From the NCBI RefSeq assembly GCF_029222965.1, contig NZ_JARHUD010000012.1, positions 1-56,644 on the forward strand: a DNA stretch of 56,644 nt. The letters run 5' to 3'. Source of the DNA: Aquibaculum arenosum (GTDB lineage: Bacteria; Pseudomonadota; Alphaproteobacteria; Kiloniellales; DSM-21159). Positions 26,129 to 35,055 of this stretch are shown here, piece by piece. A program made the translations under genes and the position numbers. The notes under the pieces were generated by a model. The model searched no databases. It was not told the DNA's origin and saw only the letters and a list, made by a program, of their open reading frames with translations. Every line of letters starts with the position of its first letter. Positions within the stretch are counted from its first letter, which is position 1.

Positions 26129-27415
26129 GTGTCGGTTGCCGAATTGCTCACCCTGGGTGTCTTCGCTCTCATACTGCTGTCGGTGCCCATCGGCTTCGCC
26201 ATCGTGGCTGCCAGCGCTGCCCTGCTGATCTGGCTCGACGGGCCCAGCCTGATGGTCGTGCCCCAGCGGGTCTTCGGCGGCATCGACAGCTTCGCCCTGC
26301 TGGCCATTCCCTTCTTCCTGCTCACCGGCAACCTGATGAGCGCCGGGGGCATGACCGGGCGACTGCTGGACTTCGCCAATTCGGTCCTTGGCCGCTTTCG
26401 CGGCGGGCTGGCCATGAGCGGCATCATGGCCTCGACACTCTTCGCGGGGATTTCTGGTTCAGCGGTGGCGGACACCAGCGCCCTGGGCCGCATCCTGATC
26501 CCGGCGATGAAGAAGGCGGGTTATCGCGCGGACTTCGCCGTGGCCTCTATCGCGGCAGCCAATGTCGTGGCCCCAATCATTCCACCGTCTATTGCCTTCA
26601 TCGTTCTGGGCGTCCTCACGAACCAGTCCATCACCCAGCTTTTCCTGGCCGGGCTGGTCCCGGGGGCGCTTTACGGCGTGGCGATGCTCCTGCTGGCCTG
26701 GTGGATCGCCCGGCGGCGGAACTATCCGGTTTCTGCCGTGGCGGAGAAGGGGGCGGTCTGGCGTGCCTTCAAGGCCTCTGCTTTCGCGCTGCTGCTGCCG
26801 CTCTTCATCCTCTTTGGCATTCGCACCGGCGTGTTCAACGTGACGGAGTGCTCCGCTGTGGCAGTGATCTACGCCCTGCTGGTGGGGACGCTGGTCCACC
26901 GGGAACTGACTCTGGCGAAGTTCATCGACGCCTTGCGCCAGACCGCGCGGATGACGGCGGTGATCCTGATCATCGTCGGCGCGGCGCGGGTCTTTTCCTG
27001 GATCCTGGCCTACTACAACGTGCCCACGGAGGTGGCGGCCTTCGTCTCCGAGCACATCAGCCACCCGCTGGTCTTCCTGCTGCTGATCAACCTCATCCTA
27101 CTGGTGGTTGGCATGTTCCTGGAGGCCAATGCCGCCATTGTCATGCTGGTGCCGGTGCTCTTCCCCATCGCCGCCAGCTTGGGCATCGACCCGCTGCACT
27201 TCTCCGTGGTGATGGTCCTCAACCTCTGCATCGGACTGATCACGCCGCCGGTGGGGCTCTGCCTCAATATCGCGGCCGTAATCGGTCGCCTCTCCCTGGA
27301 GCGGGCGGCGCTTGGCGTGCTGCCCTTCCTGGGGATGGCCTTCGGTGTCCTGTTACTGATCACCCTCTTTCCCTCGCTTGTCACCTTCATCCCTAGTCTG
27401 TTGGGAGGCCGCTGA
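26129..27415 (+). CDS. TRAP transporter large permease (DctM family)
   Basis: 428 residues from the GTG at 26129, four bases after dctQ; the longer frame from 26087 overlaps dctQ and is unlikely. It is a many-helix membrane protein with FFLLTGNLMSAGG, ISGSAVADTSALG, and NVVAPIIPPSIAFIVLG, all typical of DctM. It carries the transport pathway. Its stop overlaps the next ATG (TGATG), so the dehydrogenase is translationally coupled. Confidence 0.93.
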   Translation: MSVAELLTLGVFALILLSVPIGFAIVAASAALLIWLDGPSLMVVPQRVFGGIDSFALLAIPFFLLTGNLMSAGGMTGRLLDFANSVLGRFRGGLAMSGIMASTLFAGISGSAVADTSALGRILIPAMKKAGYRADFAVASIAAANVVAPIIPPSIAFIVLGVLTNQSITQLFLAGLVPGALYGVAMLLLAWWIARRRNYPVSAVAEKGAVWRAFKASAFALLLPLFILFGIRTGVFNVTECSAVAVIYALLVGTLVHRELTLAKFIDALRQTARMTAVILIIVGAARVFSWILAYYNVPTEVAAFVSEHISHPLVFLLLINLILLVVGMFLEANAAIVMLVPVLFPIAASLGIDPLHFSVVMVLNLCIGLITPPVGLCLNIAAVIGRLSLERAALGVLPFLGMAFGVLLLITLFPSLVTFIPSLLGGR

Positions 27416-28206
27416 TGCGACGTTTCGAGAATAAGACCGTGCTGGTGTTCGGCGCCGGTTCGGCGGGCCCCGGCTGGGGCAATGGCAAGGCGGCTGCCGT
27501 GACCTATGCGCGTGACGGTGCTTTTGTCGCCGCGGTGGACCGCGATCTGAAGGCGGCCGAGGAAACGGTCTCCATCATTGCCGAGGAGGGCGGGCAGGCC
27601 CGGGCCTTCGCCGCCGACGTGACCCGCAGCGACGACATCCTGGCGGTGGTCGAAGCGCTGTTGCAGGAGCGCGGGCAGATCGACGTGCTGCACAACAACG
27701 TTGGCGTCACCGAGATGGGCGGCCCGGAAGTGGCCAGCGAGGAAAGCTGGCAGCGGGTGCTGGACATCAATGCCACCAGCGTCTTCCTTACGTGCAAGCA
27801 CGTCCTGCCGGGCATGCGTGAGCGCCGCAGCGGTGCCGTGGTGAACATCTCCTCCCTCGCTGCCATCCGCTGGACCGGCTATCCCTACCTCTCCTACTAC
27901 GCGGCCAAGGCGGCGGTGAACCAGATGACCGTGGCCATGGCCTTGGAGTACGCACCGCACAATGTGCGGGTGAATGCGGTCATGCCCGGCCTGATCAACA
28001 CGCCCCTGATCCATCAACAGATCGCCGGACAGTATGCCGACGCCGAGGCCATGGTGCGCGAGCGCGATGCCCTGGTGCCCCTGGGCAAGATGGGCACGGC
28101 TTGGGATGTGGCGGAAGCCGCGGCCTTCCTGGCCTCCGAACAGGCCAAATTCATCACCGGCGTCTGCCTGCCAGTGGACGGCGGCTCCAGCGCAAAAGTA
28201 GGTTGA
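27415..28206 (+). CDS. Short-chain dehydrogenase/reductase
   Basis: 263 residues of the classical SDR type: cofactor loop VFGAGSAGPGWGNGKAAA (a longer, glycine-rich variant of TGxxxGxG), Asp for NAD(H) preference in VDRDLKAA, NN-x-G in HNNVGV, Ser in VVNISSLAA, and the YxxxK pair in YLSYYAAKAAVNQ. The loop has an insertion (GPGWGN) unlike many SDRs. Coupled to the TRAP permease gene, it probably oxidises a hydroxyl group of the imported acid. Confidence 0.92.
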   Translation: MRRFENKTVLVFGAGSAGPGWGNGKAAAVTYARDGAFVAAVDRDLKAAEETVSIIAEEGGQARAFAADVTRSDDILAVVEALLQERGQIDVLHNNVGVTEMGGPEVASEESWQRVLDINATSVFLTCKHVLPGMRERRSGAVVNISSLAAIRWTGYPYLSYYAAKAAVNQMTVAMALEYAPHNVRVNAVMPGLINTPLIHQQIAGQYADAEAMVRERDALVPLGKMGTAWDVAEAAAFLASEQAKFITGVCLPVDGGSSAKVG

Positions 28207-28299
28207 GCGGCCGCCTGCTTGTTCGTTCCTTGCCAAGGAGCTAGGTTGCAGTGCAATAATGTTTCTGCAACGCAGCATCACAGTGAAGAGGGCCCAGGC

Positions 28300-28752
28300 A
28301 TGGACGAGCTGCACGGCTACTATTTCGAGGATCTGCGCGTCGGCATGACCGACGTGATCTCGCGCACCGTGACCGAGAGCGACATCGTGCTCTTCGCCGG
28401 GGTGACCGGGGACACCAACCCGGTGCATCTCGACCAGGCCTTTGCCGAGCAGACCATGTTCAAGGGCCGCATTGCCCACGGCGTTCTGGGGGCCGGGCTC
28501 ATCTCCGCCGTCTTCGGCACCAAGCTGCCGGGCGCCGGCTGCATCTATGTCGACCAGAACCTCCGCTTTCGCGCGCCGGTGCGCATCGGCGACACCATGG
28601 TGGCGCGCGTGACCCTCAAGGAGCTGATCCCGGCCAAGAACCGTGCGATCTTCGACACCCGCTGCGTGGTGGGGGACACGGTGGTGGTGGAAGGTGACGC
28701 CACCTTGATGGTGGAGAGCCGGCCGGCGGCCCAGACCGTCGCCGCCGAATAG
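28300..28752 (+). CDS. MaoC-like (R)-specific enoyl-CoA hydratase (PhaJ type)
   Basis: 150 residues from the ATG at 28300; the region back to 28219 is not family sequence. It has the hot-dog hydratase motif FAGVTGDTNPVHLD with the catalytic Asp and His, followed by RIAHGVLGAGLIS. It adds water to trans-2-enoyl-CoA to make (R)-3-hydroxyacyl-CoA. Its operon with TRAP and SDR genes could process a CoA-linked form of the imported acid, but no CoA ligase is seen nearby. Confidence 0.9.
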   Translation: MDELHGYYFEDLRVGMTDVISRTVTESDIVLFAGVTGDTNPVHLDQAFAEQTMFKGRIAHGVLGAGLISAVFGTKLPGAGCIYVDQNLRFRAPVRIGDTMVARVTLKELIPAKNRAIFDTRCVVGDTVVVEGDATLMVESRPAAQTVAAE

Positions 28753-28758
28753 ATCCGC

Positions 28759-29211
28759 TCAGCCGTGCGTGGCCCTGTGCGCCGCGCCCCAGCGACTTTC
28801 CCAGTCCTGACCCAGCATGTCGGTGACCCCGCCGTCCTTGTCGTAGAAGCGGTTGGGGATCTGGAAGATGCCCAGCAGCAGGCAGCCTTCGGGGGCGTGC
28901 GCATCGTGGCGGCTGCCGGCGGGGCGCCAGATGAACTCGCCCGGCCCAGCCTCGCCGTCGTGATCCACCAGCCGACCTTCCAGAATGTTACTCTGTTCGA
29001 TCGCCACATGCTCGTGATCAGGCAGCGCGGCGCCCGGCGCCATGCGGATCAGCGCGGTCAGCAGGCCCTTCTCCGGATCCAGCAGCAGCGTCTTGCTCTC
29101 CACGCCGGGAAAACGGGTTGGCTCCCAGGGCAGTCCCTCCACGTCCACATGCCGAGATTTGAGGCGGCTCAGGCCCTGGTGATTCGGGGCGTTGGGGGTG
29201 ATGGCGCTCAT
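28759..29211 (-). CDS. ChrR-type cupin-domain protein
   Basis: 150 residues from the ATG at 29211, which has GGGAGG directly upstream. One cupin domain: metal ligands DHEHVAIEQS (H66, H68, E72), then the tight turn with GEFIWRPAGSRHDAHAPEG (H102 or H105). The order ALPDHEHVAIEQ is close to the C-terminal half of ChrR anti-sigma factors, but no N-terminal zinc anti-sigma domain is present and no sigma gene lies nearby. It is convergent with the TRAP operon and may be a stand-alone dioxygenase, isomerase or sensor. Confidence 0.8.
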   Translation of the reverse strand: MSAITPNAPNHQGLSRLKSRHVDVEGLPWEPTRFPGVESKTLLLDPEKGLLTALIRMAPGAALPDHEHVAIEQSNILEGRLVDHDGEAGPGEFIWRPAGSRHDAHAPEGCLLLGIFQIPNRFYDKDGGVTDMLGQDWESRWGAAHRATHG

Positions 29212-29375
29212 GGGGCCTCCCTTGGGAAAGCAGGCGACTACGGGCCGGCAGGGGCAGGTGGGCACCCTATGTCGCCTGGCGTGATTATGGCATTCAGAAT
29301 GCCCGCATTCTCCACTTTGCGGAAGCGCTTTGCCGGCATCCGGGCGAGAGGCTGCCGCCGGCACGGCCCGCGCGC

Positions 29376-29403
29376 TTGACCGCTGCGCTGCCATGGTTAC
29401 GAT
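29376..29403 (+). promoter_or_regulatory. Candidate promoter of the ileS operon
   Basis: TTGACC (29376-29381), 16-base spacer, TACGAT (29398-29403). It lies within the 334-base gap 29212-29545 and would give a leader of about 135 bases. I see no other feature there. Confidence 0.45.
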
Positions 29404-29545
29404 CCGCGACCATGCTGGCCGTCATATACCCTCCTGCGCGAATTAGCCGCCCGGTTTCCTGAGGGGAGCCGGGGAGCGTGAGTCCGTTACGCAGTTTCAG
29501 TGCCGGCGTGCCAGCAGCGTGCCGCCGGAAGCCAAGGCCAGAGTG

Positions 29546-32386
29546 ATGACCATCGATTATCGTCCCACCGTATTCCTGCCCAAGACGGATTTTCCCATGC
29601 GCGCCGGTCTGGCGAAGCGGGAGCCGGAAATCCTGGCACGCTGGCAGGACATGGATCTCTATGAGCGGCAGCGTGAAGCGGCCAAGGGCCGCGAGAAGTT
29701 CGTGCTGCACGACGGCCCGCCCTATGCCAACGGCCACCTGCACATCGGGCACGCACTGAACAAGATCCTCAAGGACGTGATCAATCGCGCCCAGCAGATG
29801 CTGGGCAAGGATGCGAACTACGTTCCCGGCTGGGACTGCCACGGCCTGCCCATCGAGTGGAAGGTGGAGGAGGGCTATCGCGCCCGAGGGCAAGACAAGG
29901 ACGTGGTGGACAAGGTCGAGTTCCGCCAGGAATGCCGCGCCTTCGCCGAAAAGTGGGTCGCGATCCAGACCGAAGAGTTCCAGCGCCTGGGCGTGATCGG
30001 CGACTGGAAGGATCCTTATCTCACTATGGCCTACGCCGCCGAGGCGCAGATCGTGCGCGAGATCGGCAAGTTTCTGCTCAACGGCGGCCTCTATGCTGGC
30101 GAGCGGCCGGTGCTCTGGTCCGTGGTGGAGAAGACCGCGCTGGCCGATGCCGAGGTGGAGTATCACGACCATGTTTCCCCGACCATCTGGGTGCGCTTTC
30201 CGGTGGCCGAGGCCGCACGGCCCGAGCTGGAAGGCGCTGCGGTGGTCATCTGGACCACCACACCCTGGACCATCCCCGGCAACCGCGCCGTTGCCTTCAG
30301 CGAGGAGGATGACTACGTCGTCGTCGAGGTGACCGGCACGCAGGAGGGGGCTTGGGCCCAGGTGGGCGAGCGCCTGATCCTGGCTTCGGCGCTGCTGGAA
30401 GCAACGGCGGCGCAGTCGCGCATCACCGACTGGGAGGTCAAGGCGACCCTCAAGGGCAGCGACCTGGCCGGCACGATCTGCGCCCATCCGCTGCGCGGAC
30501 AGGGTTACGACTTTCCGGTTCCCATGCTGGCGGCCGAGTTCGTCACCATGGACCAGGGCACCGGCATCGTGCACATCGCGCCGGGCCATGGCGCGGACGA
30601 CTTCGGGCTGGGCCGCGCCCATGGGCTGGAGATCCCGCAGACCATCGATGCGGAAGGCCGCTTCCTGCCGCACGTGCCGCTGTTCTCTGGCACGGTGGTC
30701 TATACGGCCAAGGGCAAGGAAGGCGATGCCAACCCTGCGGTGATCGAATCGCTGCGCGAGGGTGGCAAACTCTTGGCCCGCGGACGCCTCACGCACTCCT
30801 ACCCGCATTCCTGGCGCTCCAAGGCACCGCTGATCTTCCGCAACACGCCGCAGTGGTTCATCTCCATGGAGGCCAATGACCTGCGGGAGAAGGCGCTGGC
30901 CGGCATCGACGAGACCCGCTTCGTGCCGCCGCGCGGCCAGGCGCGCCTGCGCTCCATGATCGAGCAGCGCCCGGACTGGTGCATCTCACGCCAGCGTCTC
31001 TGGGGCGTGCCGCTGCCGCTGTTCGTGCGCAAGGCCGACGGCGCGCCGCTGCGCGACGCGGCGGTGATCGATCGTGTCGCCGAGGCCTTCGAGCAGGAGG
31101 GCGGCGATGCCTGGTTCTCCTCGCCGCCGGAGCGGTGGCTGGGCGATGACTACGATCCGGCTGAGTACGAGCAGATCTTCGATGTGGTGGAGGTCTGGTT
31201 CGACAGCGGCTCGACCCACGCCTTCGTGCTGGAAAAGCGCGAGGATCTAAAGTGGCCGGCCTCGCTCTATCTCGAGGGCTCGGACCAGCACCGCGGCTGG
31301 TTCCACACCTCCCTGCTGCAGTCCTGCGGCACCCGCGGCAAGCCGCCCTTCGAGGCGGTCCTGACCCACGGTTTCGTGCTGGACGGGCAGGGGCGCAAGA
31401 TGTCCAAGTCCGCCGGCAACGTGACCGCGCCGCAGGATGTCATGAAGAACGAGGGCGCGGACATCCTGCGCCTCTGGGTCGTGGGCTCGGACTATTCCGA
31501 GGATCTGCGCATCGGCAAGGAGATCCTGAAGTATCAGGTCGATGCCTATCGCCGCCTGCGCAACACCCTGCGCTACCTCCTGGGCGGCCTCGACGGCTTT
31601 GAGGACAGCGAGCGGCTGCCACTGGAGCAGATGCCGGAGCTGGAGCGCTGGGTGCTGCACCGCCTGGCCGAGCTGGACCGCTCGGTGCGCGGCTGGGTGG
31701 AGGACTACGAGTTCCACGAGCTCTATCGCGCCGTGCACGACTTCTGCGCCGTCGACCTTTCGGCCTTCTACTTCGACGTCCGCAAGGATGTACTCTACTG
31801 CGACGCGCCCGACAGCCTGCGTCGCCGGGCCTGCCGCACAGTCATGGATCTGCTGTTCGATCACCTCACGGCCTGGCTGGCGCCGGTGCTCTGCTTCACG
31901 GCGGAGGAGGCGTGGTGGGCGCGGGGCAAGGCGCCGGAGTCGGTGCACCTGCGCACCTTCCCCGAGGCGCCCGCGGCCTGGCTCGACCCGGCGCTGGCGG
32001 AAAAGTGGGCCCAGGTGCGCAAGGTCCGGCGTGTGGTCACCGGCGCACTGGAATTGGAGCGCACGGAAAAGCGTCTCGGCTCCTCGCTGCAGGCGGCGCC
32101 GCTGGTCCAGGTGGAAGACGAGGGCCTGCGGGCGCTGCTGGAAGCGCTCGATTTCGCCGGGATCTGCATCACCTCGGACATCGCCCTGACCGGCGACGCT
32201 CTGGAGGATGATGCCTATCGCCTCGAGGAAGTGCCCGGCGTGGCCGTACGCGTCGAGGCGGCACCGGGAGAGAAGTGCGCGCGCTGCTGGCAGGTGCTGC
32301 CCGACGTGGGCAAGCATCCCCAGGCGCCGGAGACCTGCGGGCGCTGTGCTGACGCGGTGGAGCGTCTCGGCGTGACGGCGGCCTAG
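29546..32386 (+). CDS. ileS: Isoleucyl-tRNA synthetase
   Basis: 946 residues from the ATG at 29546 (the GTG at 29519 is an alternative). Class I signatures: PYANGHLHIGH at about 56-66 and KMSKS near 617. The editing domain and WCISRQRLWGVPLP are present. The C-terminus holds a zinc finger (CARCW ... CGRCADAV) typical of bacterial IleRS. It charges tRNA-Ile in the cytoplasm. The lspA start is four bases beyond its stop, a very common ileS-lspA pair. Confidence 0.97.
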   Translation: MTIDYRPTVFLPKTDFPMRAGLAKREPEILARWQDMDLYERQREAAKGREKFVLHDGPPYANGHLHIGHALNKILKDVINRAQQMLGKDANYVPGWDCHGLPIEWKVEEGYRARGQDKDVVDKVEFRQECRAFAEKWVAIQTEEFQRLGVIGDWKDPYLTMAYAAEAQIVREIGKFLLNGGLYAGERPVLWSVVEKTALADAEVEYHDHVSPTIWVRFPVAEAARPELEGAAVVIWTTTPWTIPGNRAVAFSEEDDYVVVEVTGTQEGAWAQVGERLILASALLEATAAQSRITDWEVKATLKGSDLAGTICAHPLRGQGYDFPVPMLAAEFVTMDQGTGIVHIAPGHGADDFGLGRAHGLEIPQTIDAEGRFLPHVPLFSGTVVYTAKGKEGDANPAVIESLREGGKLLARGRLTHSYPHSWRSKAPLIFRNTPQWFISMEANDLREKALAGIDETRFVPPRGQARLRSMIEQRPDWCISRQRLWGVPLPLFVRKADGAPLRDAAVIDRVAEAFEQEGGDAWFSSPPERWLGDDYDPAEYEQIFDVVEVWFDSGSTHAFVLEKREDLKWPASLYLEGSDQHRGWFHTSLLQSCGTRGKPPFEAVLTHGFVLDGQGRKMSKSAGNVTAPQDVMKNEGADILRLWVVGSDYSEDLRIGKEILKYQVDAYRRLRNTLRYLLGGLDGFEDSERLPLEQMPELERWVLHRLAELDRSVRGWVEDYEFHELYRAVHDFCAVDLSAFYFDVRKDVLYCDAPDSLRRRACRTVMDLLFDHLTAWLAPVLCFTAEEAWWARGKAPESVHLRTFPEAPAAWLDPALAEKWAQVRKVRRVVTGALELERTEKRLGSSLQAAPLVQVEDEGLRALLEALDFAGICITSDIALTGDALEDDAYRLEEVPGVAVRVEAAPGEKCARCWQVLPDVGKHPQAPETCGRCADAVERLGVTAA

Positions 32387-32390
32387 GCTC

Positions 32391-32870
32391 TTGCGCTTAA
32401 CGCTCCTCCTTGCCGCCCTGGTGGTGCTGGCCGATCAGGTCAGCAAGTGGGTGGTGCTGCTCTGGGTGATGAGCCCACCGCGCATCATCGAGGTTACGGG
32501 CTTCTTCAACCTGGTCCTGGTCTATAACCGCGGGGTGTCCTTCGGTTTGATGGCGAGCGACTACGCTTGGAAGCCCTATGCCCTCGCGGCCCTGTCGCTG
32601 GTGATCGTTCTGGCGCTGCTCTGGTGGCTGCGCGGACAGGCCGGGCGCCTGCCGCGCCTTGCCGGCGGCCTGATCGTGGGCGGGGCTCTGGGCAACATGA
32701 TAGACCGCTTTTTGCACCCGGGGGTGGTCGACTTCCTCGATTTCCATTATGCCGGCTGGCACTGGCCGGCGTTCAATCTTGCCGATGCGGCCATCGTGTG
32801 CGGTGTGGGCCTCCTGCTGTTCGACGGCTTGTTCGGCGGCGAGGGGGACGGTAAACATAAGCGCTCGTGA
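32391..32870 (+). CDS. lspA: Lipoprotein signal peptidase II
   Basis: 159 residues with a TTG start four bases after ileS. A four-helix membrane protein with the family boxes: VLADQVSKWVV, YNRGVSFGL, GNMIDR, VVDFLDF (catalytic D114) and FNLADAAI (catalytic D132). It removes signal peptides from prolipoproteins such as the BamF-like one encoded next. Confidence 0.97.
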   Translation: MRLTLLLAALVVLADQVSKWVVLLWVMSPPRIIEVTGFFNLVLVYNRGVSFGLMASDYAWKPYALAALSLVIVLALLWWLRGQAGRLPRLAGGLIVGGALGNMIDRFLHPGVVDFLDFHYAGWHWPAFNLADAAIVCGVGLLLFDGLFGGEGDGKHKRS

Positions 32871-32889
32871 GGCCCAGGAGGACGGTTCT

Positions 32890-33480
32890 TTGCCAAAACT
32901 GCTCACGCGTTCGACGAAACTGCTGCTCTGTTGCGGCATGGTGGTCGCTCTGGCGGGGTGCGGGGACGATGTCCGCCGCTCGCTGGGATTGACCAAGCAG
33001 TCGCCGGACGAATTCCGCGTCGTATCCCGCGCACCGCTCTCGGTGCCGCCCAGTTTCTCCTTGCGTCCGCCAGCACCCGGTGCGCAGCGCCCGCAGGAGG
33101 CGAGCCCGGAACAGCGGGCGCGTCAGGCGGTCTTCCGAGTTGAGGAGAGTGAACAGACCGCCGCGGTGCCTGAGGAAGGCGTCGACGACAGCCTGTCCCT
33201 GGGCGAGCGCAGCCTGTTGCGCGAGGCGGGCGCCGATCGCGCCGACCCCGACATCCGCCGAAAAGTCGAGCGCGAAACGCGGCAGATCAACGAGGAAAGC
33301 CGCGATTTCGCCGATATGCTGATCTTCTGGAAGGATCCGGAGCCGCAGTACGATCGGATCGACCCCGCTGCGGAAGCGCGGCGCCTGCGTGGCAGTGATG
33401 CCATGGGTGAGCGCCCAACCGGCGAGGGCGTGCCGGTGATCGAGCGCCAGCGTCGCAGCCTCTTCGACCGACTGTTCTGA
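32890..33480 (+). CDS. BamF-type outer-membrane lipoprotein (DUF3035)
   Basis: 196 residues from a TTG start chosen because AGGAGG lies about 9 bases upstream and the signal begins here (MPKLLTRSTKLLLCCGM). Lipobox ALAGC. The mature part shows the family hallmark LGLTKQSPDEFRVVSRAPLSVPP, then a helical, charged C-terminus. In Caulobacter a DUF3035 lipoprotein is a subunit of the BAM complex (BamF). Part of the ileS-lspA unit. Confidence 0.88.
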   Translation: MPKLLTRSTKLLLCCGMVVALAGCGDDVRRSLGLTKQSPDEFRVVSRAPLSVPPSFSLRPPAPGAQRPQEASPEQRARQAVFRVEESEQTAAVPEEGVDDSLSLGERSLLREAGADRADPDIRRKVERETRQINEESRDFADMLIFWKDPEPQYDRIDPAAEARRLRGSDAMGERPTGEGVPVIERQRRSLFDRLF

Positions 33481-33509
33481 TCCCTTTCAGTCGGCACCCC
33501 GCACAAGCG

Positions 33510-33545
33510 AAACCGCCCGCCCCCAAATCGGGGAGCGGGCGGTTT
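33510..33545 (+). terminator. Intrinsic terminator after bamF
   Basis: AAACCGCCCGC...GCGGGCGGTTT with a C/G-rich inner stem (CCCC/GGGG), ending in GGTTTGC. Strong stem, short T tail. Confidence 0.75.
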
Positions 33546-33672
33546 GCATGAGGGACGGGTGAAGCTGCCGGGCCTGCCACAGCGGCGCCACCTTTGCCGG
33601 CGATCTTGACGGAGCTTCTGTCTTCGCCAACTTGCTTACTGTCCGCTCCCGCAACGCAAGGTCCGTCGCCCT

Positions 33673-35055
33673 ATGACCCTTCGCTCAGCGTTCTCCTCGC
33701 TCCGGCCAGCCCGGCTCTCTGCAGGCTTTCTGGCCTGTGCCCTCTTGTTCTCGATCAGTGAGACCCCGGCGCGGGCCCAGGTCTTCGATCCGGCGGTGCA
33801 CGAACTCGACAACGGCCTGGAGATCGTGGTCATTCCCAACCACCGCGCGCCGATCGTCACCCAGATGCTCTGGTACAAGGTGGGCGCTGCGGACGAGCCG
33901 CCGGGCAAGTCGGGCATCGCGCACTATCTCGAACACCTGATGTTCAAGGGCACCGAGAAGGTGGGGCCCTTCGAATTCTCGCAGTTGATCGAGCGCCACG
34001 GCGGGCGCGACAACGCCATGACCTCCTACGACTTCACTGCCTATCACCAGACCGTGGATCGCGCGCAGCTGGATCTGGTCATGGAACTGGAGGCGGATCG
34101 CATGGTGAACCTGCAGCTCGTCGACGAACTGGTGCTGCCGGAGCGCGATGTGATCCTCGAGGAGCGGTTGAGCCGGGTGGACAATGACCCCTCGGCCCAG
34201 CTGCGCGAAATGGCCAGCGCGGCGCTCTTCATGCATCATCCCTATGGAGTTCCGGTGATTGGCTGGGAGCATGAGATGCAGGGGCTGACCACGGCCGATG
34301 CGCTCGACTTCTATGAAAAATGGTACGCCCCCAACAACGCCGTTTTGATCGTCGCGGGCGATGTGGAGCCCGACGAGGTGATCGAACTGGCCGAGAAGCA
34401 CTTTGGTCCGATTCCGGCGCGCACGCTTCCCGAGCGCCGTCGCCTGGCAGAGCCGGCCCAGTGGGCGCCGCGCCGGGTGGAACTGGACAGTCCCCGGGTT
34501 GGGCAGGCGTCGCTCTCGATCCGCTATCTTGCGCCCAGCTACACGCGCACGCTGGGGGAGAGCTCCGAGGACACGCCTTATGCCCTGCAGGTCGCCAGCG
34601 AGCTGCTCTCCGGCGCCACCGGCCGGCTCTACCGCCGCTTGGTCGTGGAAGACGAGATAGCGGCCGGGGCCGGCGCCGGCTACTCGGCTACCGCCTACGA
34701 CCTCTCCAGCTTCATCTTTTGGGGCACGCCCCGCCCGGAGGTCTCGCCCGAAGCGGTGGAAGAGGCACTACGCGCCGAGATCGACGAGCTGCTGGAAGAT
34801 GGGGTGAGCGAGCGCGAGGTCGAGCGGGCCAAGCAGCGCCTGATCGACGATGCGGTTCTGGCCCGCGATTCCGTGGCCGGGCCAGCCTATGCCTTCGGGC
34901 AGGCGCTGACCACCGGCGGCGACATCGACCAGGTCGAACTTTGGCCTGAGCGCATTCGTGCCGTGACGCCGGAGCAGGTGGATGCGGCCTTGCGTCTGGT
35001 GCTCACGCCCGAGCGATCGGTAACCTCGGTTCTGCGCCCCGAGCCCACCACCTGA
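33673..35055 (+). CDS. M16-family zinc peptidase (catalytic subunit)
   Basis: 460 residues with a signal peptide ending ARA (about 35). The inverted zinc motif HxxEH is intact: H84-Y-L-E87-H88 in SGIAHYLEHLMFKGT. Domain order is M16 then M16_C, but the C-terminal R/Y substrate-gripping pair is less evident than in the partner. In such pairs one subunit cleaves and the other provides the substrate-binding residues, forming a periplasmic heterodimer that degrades peptides. Its stop overlaps the next ATG. Confidence 0.92.
   Translation: MTLRSAFSSLRPARLSAGFLACALLFSISETPARAQVFDPAVHELDNGLEIVVIPNHRAPIVTQMLWYKVGAADEPPGKSGIAHYLEHLMFKGTEKVGPFEFSQLIERHGGRDNAMTSYDFTAYHQTVDRAQLDLVMELEADRMVNLQLVDELVLPERDVILEERLSRVDNDPSAQLREMASAALFMHHPYGVPVIGWEHEMQGLTTADALDFYEKWYAPNNAVLIVAGDVEPDEVIELAEKHFGPIPARTLPERRRLAEPAQWAPRRVELDSPRVGQASLSIRYLAPSYTRTLGESSEDTPYALQVASELLSGATGRLYRRLVVEDEIAAGAGAGYSATAYDLSSFIFWGTPRPEVSPEAVEEALRAEIDELLEDGVSEREVERAKQRLIDDAVLARDSVAGPAYAFGQALTTGGDIDQVELWPERIRAVTPEQVDAALRLVLTPERSVTSVLRPEPTT

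Noticed and set aside
29404-29545. T-box leader of ileS
   Set aside because: No T-box core sequence or antiterminator seen; T-boxes are not expected in proteobacteria.
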